DNA of 64,000 bases from NCBI GenBank assembly GCA_903873585.1, contig CAIQOV010000021.1, positions 1-64,000 on the forward strand, given 5' to 3'. This document shows, in pieces, positions 24,196 to 31,996 of the stretch. The stretch's first letter is position 1, and every line of letters starts with the position of its first letter. A model generated the notes under the pieces. That model ran no database searches, was not told the DNA's origin, and worked only from the letters and a program-made list of their open reading frames with translations. Both the position numbers and the translations under genes were made by a program. The DNA comes from an uncultured Rhodobacterales bacterium. GTDB lineage: Bacteria; Pseudomonadota; Alphaproteobacteria; Rhodobacterales; Rhodobacteraceae.

Positions 24196-25262
24196 GCGCG
24201 CCGTGTCCAGTTCAAGATCACCCGATGGCGGATGAAGGTTAGGCTGGCAAGGTAGAACACCAACAGCAGCCCCTGAAAGACAAACACCGCCGCGACCGGC
24301 AAATCGGCCGACACCATCGCATTGTCACCGCCGATAAAGAGTGCTGCCATCAAAAAGGCCGACACCACGATGCCCAAGGGGTTCAGCCCGCCAAGATAAG
24401 CCACGATGATCGCCGAATAGCCGTAGCCGGTGGAGACTGAGCGTTGCAATTGTCCCAAAGGCCCTGCGACCTCGCAAGCGCCCGCAAGGCCCGCCATCAA
24501 CCCACCCAGCAGCAGGCTGACCCACACGGCCCGCGCTTCGGTGAAGCCTGCATAGCGCGCCGCACGCGGCGCAAGGCCGCCGACCAGCAGTTGATAGCCC
24601 GAAAAGCGGTGGCGCATCATCACATAGGCCAAAGCGCTCACGAGCAGCGCGGCGAGCAGCGAGATATTCACCCGCGTGCCCGTCAGCAGAATGGGCAGAA
24701 GGGCGGCATCGGGGAAGGTCACGCTTTGGGGGAAGTTAAAGCCGTGCGGGTCTTTCCACGGGCCAAGCAGCAGATAGTTCAGCACTTGGGTGGCGATCAG
24801 CGTCAGCATCAAGGTGACAAGGATTTCATTGGCATTGAACCGCACCCGCAAGCCTGCCGCTATGCCTGCCCAAGCCGCCCCGCCCAAAGCGCCCATTGCT
24901 ATCATAGCGGGCAGCATCAAGGGCGATGATCCTTCGGGGAAATACACCGGCAAAGCACTGGCACACAGCGCCCCGATGATAAGCTGCCCTTCCGCCCCGA
25001 TGTTGAACACATTGGCGCGAAAGCCAATCGCCAGCCCTTGGGCGATCAGCATCAAAGGCCCCATTTTCAGCAAGACTTCCGAGATATTGTACCAGCCCAC
25101 AAAGGGTTCTAGCAGCAGCGAATACAGCGCTTGGCCTGCGGGTTTGCCGAGGGCGGCGAACAAGATCAGGCTGGTCAGCATGGCCAGACTCAAGGCGATG
25201 ACGGGGGCCGCAAACAGCACAGGCCGCGACAGGGCAGCGCGGCGTTCAAAGGTGATTTTCAT
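24192..25262 (-). CDS. BMP-system ABC transporter permease, first subunit
   Basis: A 356-residue permease with around ten membrane segments. Diagnostic stretches are IAQGLAIGFRANVFNIGAEGQ (written here in part: FRANVFNIGAEGQLIIGAL), FNANEILVTLMLTLIATQ and GGLAPRAARYAGF, as in YufP/NupP-like nucleoside permeases. The ATG overlaps the stop of the ATPase gene and its own stop overlaps the next permease, so all three are translationally coupled. Substrate follows from the operon: probably a purine base, nucleoside or related heterocycle. Confidence 0.92.
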   Translation of the reverse strand: MKITFERRAALSRPVLFAAPVIALSLAMLTSLILFAALGKPAGQALYSLLLEPFVGWYNISEVLLKMGPLMLIAQGLAIGFRANVFNIGAEGQLIIGALCASALPVYFPEGSSPLMLPAMIAMGALGGAAWAGIAAGLRVRFNANEILVTLMLTLIATQVLNYLLLGPWKDPHGFNFPQSVTFPDAALLPILLTGTRVNISLLAALLVSALAYVMMRHRFSGYQLLVGGLAPRAARYAGFTEARAVWVSLLLGGLMAGLAGACEVAGPLGQLQRSVSTGYGYSAIIVAYLGGLNPLGIVVSAFLMAALFIGGDNAMVSADLPVAAVFVFQGLLLVFYLASLTFIRHRVILNWTRRA

Positions 25263-26755
25263 GCCGCAGCCCCGATCATATAGGTGCCGATCTGTTCCAC
25301 ACTGGTCGCCGCCACATCAAGCGAGGGCGACAGGTGCCCCTTGTGCAGCACCTGCAAGCGGTCGCAGATTTCAAACAGCTCGTCGATCTCTTCCGAGATC
25401 ACCACAATCGCAGCCCCTGCGTTGCGCATCGCAACCAATCGTTGGCGAATTTCTGATGCAGCGCCGATATCCACACCCCACGTCGGTTGGGCCACCAGCA
25501 GCACAGACGGGTTCAACATCATCTCGCGGCCCATGATGAACTTTTGCAGATTGCCGCCCGAAAGGGATCCCGCCTCGGCCTGCGGGCCTGCCGTGCGCAC
25601 ATCGAACCTTGTGATACACTCTGCCGTAAAGGCGCGTTCGGCCTTGCGGTTGATAAAGCCGTTTTGCACCAACCCACGGGAATGGGCGGTGAGCAGCGCG
25701 TTGTCGGCCAGTGACATATCCGGCACAGCCCCGCGCCCAAGCCGGTCTTCGGGCACAAAGGCCAACCCGCGCTTGCGCCGTGCAGCAGCGCCCAGATCGC
25801 CCACGGGGTGGCTCATTAATGTCACGCTAGAAGCGCTTGATTTCAATGCAATCTCACCCGAAATCAGCGCGGCCAATTCTTGCTGGCCATTGCCCGAAAT
25901 GCCCGCGATGCCCAAAATCTCTCCACCCCGCACCGAAAGCGAGACATCTTTCAGTGACACGCCGAACGGGTCTTCGTTGGCAAAACTTAAGGCCGTCAGC
26001 GCCAGCCGCTCTTCTCCTAACCCATGCGGGGTGGGATGCACGGGGGGCGGCATGGGGCGGCCGATCATCAAGGTGGCAAGGTCGTGGGCTGTGCCTTGGC
26101 GCGGGTCAAGACGCGCTGTCACGCGACCTTGGCGCAGGATCGTGGCGCAATCGCACAACTCGCGGATTTCTTCCAGTTTGTGGCTGATGAACAAAATCGC
26201 CATGCCCTTGGCCCGCAGCGCACGCAACGTGTCAAACAGCAGGGCCACAGATTGCGGCGGCAGAACGGATGTTGGCTCGTCCAAGATCAACAGCTTGGGG
26301 TTCAACAGCAGGCAGCGGATAATCTCGACCCTTTGGCGTTCGCCCACCGACAGCGAATGCACCATGGCTTGCGGGTCAACCGACAGGCCAAAGGCTGCGC
26401 CAAGGTCGCGGATGCGCGTGGCGAGTTCGGCCTTAGACCCCGGCACGATCAGCGCCATGTTTTGTACGACACTGAGCGTTTCGAACAAGGAAAAGTGCTG
26501 AAACACCATGCCAATGCCCAAACGCCGCGCATCAGACGGGCTGGATAGGGCAACCGCCTGACCCTGCCAGAACACCTGCCCCTCATCGGGGCGTTCCACG
26601 CCATAGATCAGCTTCATCAGCGTGGATTTGCCCGCGCCATTTTCGCCCAAAATCGCGTGGATCGTGCCGGCATCAACCCTAAGGTCGATGCCGGCATTGG
26701 CTTGCACCCCGCCATAGCGTTTGGAGACGCCAGAAAGCTGCAACAGCGGGGCCAT
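25259..26755 (-). CDS. BMP-system ABC transporter ATP-binding protein with two ABC domains
   Basis: A 498-residue tandem ATPase. Domain 1 has Walker A GENGAGKST, the LSVGERQRVEIIRCL signature and Walker B LLILDEPTSVL. Domain 2 (from ~250) has a degenerate nucleotide loop GISGNGQQELA and the signature LSGGNLQKFIMGREM, typical of ribose/nucleoside-type importers (YufO/RbsA layout). Powers uptake through the two permeases encoded immediately downstream. Nine bases separate its ATG from the stop of the binding-protein gene. Confidence 0.94.
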   Translation of the reverse strand: MAPLLQLSGVSKRYGGVQANAGIDLRVDAGTIHAILGENGAGKSTLMKLIYGVERPDEGQVFWQGQAVALSSPSDARRLGIGMVFQHFSLFETLSVVQNMALIVPGSKAELATRIRDLGAAFGLSVDPQAMVHSLSVGERQRVEIIRCLLLNPKLLILDEPTSVLPPQSVALLFDTLRALRAKGMAILFISHKLEEIRELCDCATILRQGRVTARLDPRQGTAHDLATLMIGRPMPPPVHPTPHGLGEERLALTALSFANEDPFGVSLKDVSLSVRGGEILGIAGISGNGQQELAALISGEIALKSSASSVTLMSHPVGDLGAAARRKRGLAFVPEDRLGRGAVPDMSLADNALLTAHSRGLVQNGFINRKAERAFTAECITRFDVRTAGPQAEAGSLSGGNLQKFIMGREMMLNPSVLLVAQPTWGVDIGAASEIRQRLVAMRNAGAAIVVISEEIDELFEICDRLQVLHKGHLSPSLDVAATSVEQIGTYMIGAAA

Positions 26756-26764
26756 GCTTACCTC

Positions 26765-27853
26765 TTACTTCGGCAGGGGCGTGGTGACGCCCTTCACGTG
26801 CCAATCCATCGACAAGATCATATCGTCGCCCAAGGTCACGCCCGCTGCAACCTGTTCTGCGCCATCTTGGTTTGTGATGGGGCCTGTGAAGGGAGAGAAA
26901 GCGCCCGATTCAATGGCAGCTTGCATTTCTGTGATCTTAGCCACGATATCGGCGGGGATATCGGGGTTCCAATCGGCGACAAACACGCATTTATCGGCCA
27001 TGCTCAGCCAAGCCGACGCGCCTGCAAAGGTGCCCGCCAGATGCGCTTCGACCGATTGCAGGAAGTAAGGCGCCCAATCGGTGCCTACAACGCCTAAGTA
27101 CTTGGTCGGCGCATAGGCTTTCATCGAAGAGTTGAGGTTAAACGCATAAACCCCCGCCTCTTCCGCCGTCTGGATCACCGAAGGCGTGTCTTGCGCGTTC
27201 GAGAAGATCACATCCACGCCCTGCGAGATCAGCGCCTTGGCCGCTTGCTGTTCTGACGCCGGATCGAACCACGAGTTCACCCAGACAACCGACACTTCAA
27301 TCGACGGGTCAACCGATTGCGCGCCCAAGGTAAAGGCGTTGATCGAGGTGATCAGTTCGGGGATAGCAAAGGCCCCAACGCAGCCCAGTTTCTTAGACTT
27401 GGTCAGCGAGGCGGCCGCCATGCCCATCAGATACGTGCCCTGATAGTAGCGCGCACCGAAGGGCGAGAAGTTCTCCGCCGTCTTATAGCCCGAAGCGTGC
27501 AAGATCGACATTTCGGGATGGGCCTTGGCCAGCTTTAGCCCACCTTCCATGTAACCAAACGAGCCCAAGATCAGGAACGTGGTCCCATCCGCTGCGGTCT
27601 TGTTCATGATGCGGTCGGCATCGGGGCCTTCGGCGATGTTTTCCAGAAGGGTCACTTTGACCTTGTCACCATATTTGGCTTCAAGCGCCTTGGTGCCCAG
27701 TTCCAGCGTATGCGACCAACCCACATCAGCGGCGGGCGAGGGCACGATCAGCGCGACGTTCAGCACATCCGCGGCGAAGGCCGGCATGGGCAGGGCAAGG
27801 GCTGTGCTGGCAGCCAGAGACGTTTTCAGAAAGCTGCGGCGGTTCAAAGACAT
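26765..27853 (-). CDS. BMP-family substrate-binding protein of ABC importer
   Basis: A 362-residue periplasmic binding protein (basic membrane protein / PnrA class). The N-terminus MSLNRRSFLKTSLAASTAL is a twin-arginine signal (RRSFLK), cleaved after MPAFA, so it is probably exported folded. Core motifs: VALIVPSPAADVGWSHTLELG, FLILGSFGYMEGGLK, YLMGMAAASLTKSKKLGCVGAF and VDVIFSNAQDTPSVIQTA. BMP proteins of this type bind nucleosides or purine-like ligands. It lies 31 bases after the deaminase gene, tying uptake to the catabolic genes. Confidence 0.92.
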   Translation of the reverse strand: MSLNRRSFLKTSLAASTALALPMPAFAADVLNVALIVPSPAADVGWSHTLELGTKALEAKYGDKVKVTLLENIAEGPDADRIMNKTAADGTTFLILGSFGYMEGGLKLAKAHPEMSILHASGYKTAENFSPFGARYYQGTYLMGMAAASLTKSKKLGCVGAFAIPELITSINAFTLGAQSVDPSIEVSVVWVNSWFDPASEQQAAKALISQGVDVIFSNAQDTPSVIQTAEEAGVYAFNLNSSMKAYAPTKYLGVVGTDWAPYFLQSVEAHLAGTFAGASAWLSMADKCVFVADWNPDIPADIVAKITEMQAAIESGAFSPFTGPITNQDGAEQVAAGVTLGDDMILSMDWHVKGVTTPLPK

Positions 27854-27884
27854 AGCATTCTCCGTTTAAGGTTAGGGGTTAAGG

Positions 27885-29255
27885 TTAAGTCAAGGTGCGG
27901 TGCAGGGCGGCTTCAGCTTCGGCAAACAATTTGCCCTCGTCAAGGCCGGGGAATGTGCCGTTTTGCCAAAGGATGCGGCCATTGGCCATGGTCAGATCGG
28001 TGGTCGAACCGATACCGACTTTGGCAATCAAGCTGACAGGATCATGACGGGTTCCCACATAGTCCATTTTGCGGGTGTCGATGGCGAACAGGTCTGCTGC
28101 CATGCCCACGCCCAAGCGGCCAATATCGCGCCGCCCCAAAAGGTCAGCCCCGCCTTGGGTGGCATAGTGCAGGAATTGCCCCGGATCTGGCACAGGATGT
28201 TTGCGCCCTGATGCCACCAAGCATTGCAGCATATAGGCCGAATGGATGCAGTGCATCAGGTTGGAATTGTCATTCGACGCCGCCCCATCCACCCCCAGCC
28301 CAATGCGCAACCCCATGGCCTGCATCGCGGGGATATCGGTCACTTCGGCCCCCACCAGATAAACTGGTTCGGGGCAATGCGACACGCCGGTGTTAGTTGC
28401 CGCCAACTGCGCCAGTTCGGTATGGGTTAACTCCCACGCATGGGCATAGAAGGTGTCGGGGCCGCAAAAGCCCATCTCTTCCAGATAATCCACTGTGCGT
28501 TTGCCGGTGCGGGCCTGCATCACGGGGCTTTCGCCCTCGCCCACATGGGAATGTAAGAACACCCCCTTATCCCGCGCCAGCCGCACCGATTCGACAAAGG
28601 TTTCGCGGTAGCAATTGACCGGCTGACATGGCGAAATCACCACCTGCCGCAGGCTGAATTCGCCCGCATCGTGGTATTGGTCGATCACCCTTTCGCAATC
28701 GGCCAGAAATCCATCGGTGGATTCGAGCATCTCGTCAGGGATGGTGGAGCCTTCGGCCTTGGGCAGCGTATTGCCGCCCCTTCCGGCATGAAAGCGCAGG
28801 CCAAACAGGTCGGCGGCTTCAAACTGGCGGTCGATGATGCGCGAACCGGCGTGGCGGGGGAAGTTGTACTGATGGTCAAACGCCGTGGTGCAGCCGTGTT
28901 TGATCAGCTCTGCCATCGCCACAACCGACGAATGGTAAAAGCAGTCTTCCGTCAGGCGGGCGAAGATTGGATAGATGCGGTCCAGCCATTGCAGCACCGA
29001 CAGCTTGGTCCAATCCAGATCGGCGCGGTTGCGCACGAAGGTTTGGAAGAAATGGTGATGCGTGTTGATCAGGCCGGGGTAGACAAACCAGCCTGTGGCG
29101 TCGATCACTTGCGTGCCTTGGGGCAAAGGGCCTGCCGACAGGTTGGGGCCGATGGCCGTAATGGCGGGGCCTTGGATCAAGATATCTTGATCGCGCAGCA
29201 CCGGCAGATGGGATGATCGCACAATCGCAGCACAGGATTTCAGCAGATATCCCAT
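27885..29255 (-). CDS. Amidohydrolase, 8-oxoguanine/isoxanthopterin deaminase type
   Basis: A 456-residue metal-dependent deaminase of the cytosine/guanine-deaminase-like amidohydrolase superfamily. Metal and catalytic motifs: NTHHHFFQ (64-71), LHSHVGEGE, SHCPEPVY and GLGVDGAASNDNSN. The combination with VISPCQPVNCYRE and WLDRIYPIF is what I associate with 8-oxoguanine deaminases (Pa0142-like) and the close isoxanthopterin deaminases; residues that separate the two cannot be judged by eye. It would convert an amino-oxopurine or pterin to the oxo form. Its ATG overlaps the TGA of the GST gene by one base. Confidence 0.88.
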   Translation of the reverse strand: MGYLLKSCAAIVRSSHLPVLRDQDILIQGPAITAIGPNLSAGPLPQGTQVIDATGWFVYPGLINTHHHFFQTFVRNRADLDWTKLSVLQWLDRIYPIFARLTEDCFYHSSVVAMAELIKHGCTTAFDHQYNFPRHAGSRIIDRQFEAADLFGLRFHAGRGGNTLPKAEGSTIPDEMLESTDGFLADCERVIDQYHDAGEFSLRQVVISPCQPVNCYRETFVESVRLARDKGVFLHSHVGEGESPVMQARTGKRTVDYLEEMGFCGPDTFYAHAWELTHTELAQLAATNTGVSHCPEPVYLVGAEVTDIPAMQAMGLRIGLGVDGAASNDNSNLMHCIHSAYMLQCLVASGRKHPVPDPGQFLHYATQGGADLLGRRDIGRLGVGMAADLFAIDTRKMDYVGTRHDPVSLIAKVGIGSTTDLTMANGRILWQNGTFPGLDEGKLFAEAEAALHRTLT

Positions 29256-29905
29256 CAGGCCACCTTTGGTGCAGGGCTAAGTTCGTGCAAACGGTGAATG
29301 CCGGGCATTTCGATAAACCGGTCCAAAGCGCGGATGCGCCGCGTCCATAGGCGCACGCTTGGATAGGCATCAAGGCTAACGCCGCCGTCTTGGCTTAGGG
29401 CCACGTTGGGAAAACAGGCGATGTCGGCGATAGAGGGCGTATCCCCCACCAGCCACTCGCCGCCCGCAAAGCGCCGCTCGGTCAATGCCGCTTCCAACTC
29501 GCGCAGCGCGGCGTGACCTTGCTCGCGCCAAACGACAATATCGCCCTGATACAGCAGCATATCATGCAGCCGCGCCATTCCCAAACTTGCCGCCAAGCGG
29601 CCCGAAAAGGCCAGCCAGTGCTGCACCTGTGCGGCGGCTTTGGCGTCCACTGGCCCCAACCAGTCTGGCCCTGCTAGCTTTGCCAGATACACCAGCATCG
29701 CGGTGCTTTCGGTCAAGATCATCGCGCCATCAACCATCACGGGCAGCGTGCCTGCGGGGTTCAACTGGGCAAACGCCACCGACTTATGCGCCCGACCGGG
29801 GTGAAAATCGACCGCTTCATGGTCCATCTTCACACCCAGCAAAGCCGCCATCAGCCGGATTTTGTAGCAACTGGCACTGAGCACATAATCATAAAGCTTA
29901 ATCAT
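29255..29905 (-). CDS. Glutathione S-transferase-like protein, NdmE-like by context
   Basis: A 216-residue GST. The thioredoxin-like N-terminal domain (MIKLYDYVLSASCYKIRLMAALLG, NPAGTLPVMVDGAMILTESTAMLVYL) and all-helical C-terminal domain (WLVGDTPSIADIACFPNVAL) are intact, with Ser/Cys at the usual active site (SASCYK). GST homologs next to Rieske-less oxygenase subunits have a precedent: NdmE, a structural partner in the NdmCDE N7-demethylase of caffeine degradation. Translation is coupled to the oxygenase gene (four-base overlap) and to the deaminase gene. The NdmE-like role is inference from context, not from a residue signature. Confidence 0.88.
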   Translation of the reverse strand: MIKLYDYVLSASCYKIRLMAALLGVKMDHEAVDFHPGRAHKSVAFAQLNPAGTLPVMVDGAMILTESTAMLVYLAKLAGPDWLGPVDAKAAAQVQHWLAFSGRLAASLGMARLHDMLLYQGDIVVWREQGHAALRELEAALTERRFAGGEWLVGDTPSIADIACFPNVALSQDGGVSLDAYPSVRLWTRRIRALDRFIEMPGIHRLHELSPAPKVA

Positions 29906-30744
29906 GCTGCCACCATCTGCGCGCCATACGTTAGCCCGCGTTTCTTAAGCCAACGGCGATACGCGATCGAGGTGAGGTCGGCCTGTGTGGGAATCTCCAT
30001 CCCCGGATCCAGCGGCAACAGGCGGGGGATCTGGTTTTCCAAGATCGAGCGGTCTTGCAAGAAGATCATCTGCTGAAAGGCGATCAGTTCGGCTTGCGGG
30101 GTGACATCGTCATACAGCGCCATCCACGGCCACACATCGCACAACTCTTCGGTCAGGGGCTGCACAAAAATGCCAATCACATCCCAAGCATCCGTTCTAT
30201 TGGGGCAGGTTTTATAAAGCACCGCCGCCGTGGGGGCGGGCACGCGGTACATATATTGGGTCACAATCCCGCCTTCAGCCGATTTGGCGGCTTGGGGTTG
30301 ATAGAAGGTGACTTTGGTGGCCCAAACCTCGTCACTATCCTCGCGGATTTGCACCTCGTAGCGGTTCACCTCGGTGTGGGGTTCAGCGCCCAGAACATCG
30401 GTGTGAACAAAGGGGAAATGCGCGATGTCCAGAAAGTTTTCCACCGCCCGCAAGGGCGAGCATTTGACCCGCACCACCCCCACATCCACCAAGCGGCGAC
30501 CGGGTTCTAGCGCTTCGGGGATGGGGAACAGATCATGCGCAGGGGTGCCGGGGCAGGCCCAGACATGGCCGAAGGCTTCGGTGACATGCAGCGCGCCACC
30601 CTGCCCTGTCACCACAATCGCGCCCTTTTGCAGATCAACCGTGATCGGTTGGCCCAACAACTGCGTCACCCGCCGCTGGCCTGCGCGGATTTGGGCGGCC
30701 ATGGCCACGGGATACCATTCGTTCAAAACCTGTTGCGCGATCAT
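29902..30744 (-). CDS. Rieske-type oxygenase catalytic subunit lacking its own [2Fe-2S] domain
   Basis: A 280-residue protein from the ATG at 30744, which overlaps the stop of the Rieske gene; the open frame to 30789 is rejected. It keeps the N-terminal NEWYPVA strand of ring-hydroxylating oxygenases, but the CxH and CxxH cluster loops are missing. The mononuclear iron site is intact: VENFLDIAHFPFVH (Asn103, Asp106, His109, His114), with Asp231 in FLQDRSILENQIP as the third ligand. This is the design of NdmC, the N7-demethylase subunit of caffeine degradation that borrows electrons from a Rieske domain on another chain. I infer a monooxygenase or N-demethylase acting on a purine-like substrate; the substrate itself is unknown. 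Confidence 0.85.
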   Translation of the reverse strand: MIAQQVLNEWYPVAMAAQIRAGQRRVTQLLGQPITVDLQKGAIVVTGQGGALHVTEAFGHVWACPGTPAHDLFPIPEALEPGRRLVDVGVVRVKCSPLRAVENFLDIAHFPFVHTDVLGAEPHTEVNRYEVQIREDSDEVWATKVTFYQPQAAKSAEGGIVTQYMYRVPAPTAAVLYKTCPNRTDAWDVIGIFVQPLTEELCDVWPWMALYDDVTPQAELIAFQQMIFLQDRSILENQIPRLLPLDPGMEIPTQADLTSIAYRRWLKKRGLTYGAQMVAA

Positions 30745-31367
30745 GCGGCCACCTTCATTTCCGCGCGGCGGCGCAGATCTTCCACCCAACGCGAGACGGC
30801 AACCTTATCCGCCCCCACCCCGCACAAAGCGTGCAGCGTCAGGCCAGCGGGGCCCTCTTGCGCCACAAGGCAAACCTGTTGCCCCTGCTCGCCGATCTGA
30901 ACCGTTGCGCGCAAGATATCTTGGCCTTGCAACGCGGGTTCAGCAGCTAACACAGCCGCCACATCGCAAGTCAGGCTGATGCTGCGCAGCGGTTGCAGAT
31001 CACTTAGCACAGGCGGCGCGCCGGCCATATCGGCAGGTGCTACCCAGATCACGCCGTCTTGTTCCACACAGGCAAAACTTGCCACCGTGATCGTCGCAGG
31101 CGGGGTCAGCGCGGGATGGGCGGGAATGTGCTTGCACCCGCCATCCGCCCCGTAAACCCAACCGTGATAGATACAGGCCAAAGTCTCACCGCGCACAAAG
31201 CCGTGCGACAGGCGCATCCCGCGATGCGGGCAGCGGTCGTTCCATGCCTGCAATCGGCCCGTGGCACTGCGCCAAACGGCCAGATCATGACCCTGCCAAT
31301 GGCCTGCCATGACCACCGCCTTGGGCAGATCTTGTGACAGGCCGGTGGCGATCCAACGCGGTGTCAT
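30741..31367 (-). CDS. Stand-alone Rieske [2Fe-2S] protein, electron donor to the adjacent oxygenase
   Basis: A 208-residue protein; start at ATG 31367 with AAGGAG upstream (the frame is open to 31586 but that part is not protein-like). The Rieske site is complete: Cys46-x-His48 in RCPHRGMRLSHG and Cys65-x2-His68 in CIYHGWVYG. The C-terminal ~100 residues have no mononuclear-iron ligands, so it cannot be an oxygenase alone. First gene of the operon, overlapping the cluster-less oxygenase subunit by four bases: together they look like one Rieske oxygenase split in two. A reductase is not encoded nearby. Confidence 0.87.
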   Translation of the reverse strand: MTPRWIATGLSQDLPKAVVMAGHWQGHDLAVWRSATGRLQAWNDRCPHRGMRLSHGFVRGETLACIYHGWVYGADGGCKHIPAHPALTPPATITVASFACVEQDGVIWVAPADMAGAPPVLSDLQPLRSISLTCDVAAVLAAEPALQGQDILRATVQIGEQGQQVCLVAQEGPAGLTLHALCGVGADKVAVSRWVEDLRRRAEMKVAA

Positions 31368-31497
31368 GCAACACTCCTTACTGATGGCGCAGTCTTTCGG
31401 CTTGGCGCGTCCCGCTCTAGCCTTGTCGGGGTGAATGACAGGGCTTGCGGCGCATATGCCCAAGAATGCGGCAGATTGGGGCAAAGTTGTACATGTT

Positions 31498-31836
31498 TCA
31501 GGCAGCGGGTGAAGAGGATTCCGCATCCATGCGATCATTTGCCCTGCGCCGATCCACCTGATCCACCCAAACCTCTTGCGGGCCAAGGCTGCACGCCAAG
31601 GCCATAGCGTCGAGCAAATCGGGCGGGCCGGACACGATCATATCCAGCCGCGCCCCGCTTTGTGCCACAAAGCGCAAGCCCAACCCCAACCGCGCGGCGT
31701 GCCGCGTGATCCACCACGGAAAGACCGCAGCGCCCACCTGCCCGCAAAGGGCGAAATGTTCGGTGACATCGGCAGAGGGTGGCGCTGCGGGCATAGCGGG
31801 CGATCCTTGGGCGTTCGGGGCGCATCCTTGCGGCAT
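31498..31836 (-). CDS. Degenerate acylphosphatase-like protein
   Basis: A 112-residue protein when started at 31836 (AAGGGG site upstream); a much longer frame to 32490 is only an antisense shadow of the carboxypeptidase gene. Residues ~25-95 (FALCGQVGAAVFPWWITRHA, LGLGLRFVAQSGARLDMIV, PPDLLDAMALAC, VDQVDRR) follow the acylphosphatase pattern of strand, helix and strands. The catalytic Arg of GxVQGVxFR is Pro here and the catalytic Asn position reads Gln, so enzymatic activity is doubtful. It could instead be a ligand-binding relative. Divergent from the carboxypeptidase gene and 130 bases upstream of the Rieske operon on the same strand. Confidence 0.6.
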   Translation of the reverse strand: MPQGCAPNAQGSPAMPAAPPSADVTEHFALCGQVGAAVFPWWITRHAARLGLGLRFVAQSGARLDMIVSGPPDLLDAMALACSLGPQEVWVDQVDRRRANDRMDAESSSPAA

Positions 31837-31996
31837 TTGGCCCCTTTGACCAGACCAAAGCAGCGCCCCGCCGCGCCAAACTTGCCCCGCCGATGCCCAA
31901 GGCGCGCCCTTCCCTGCGGCGCGGCTTGGCGCTATGGTGGCCTTGAAAACCGCGCCGCACGCCCGTCCCCCTTCTTGCTGAAAGGCCTTTTCTGTC

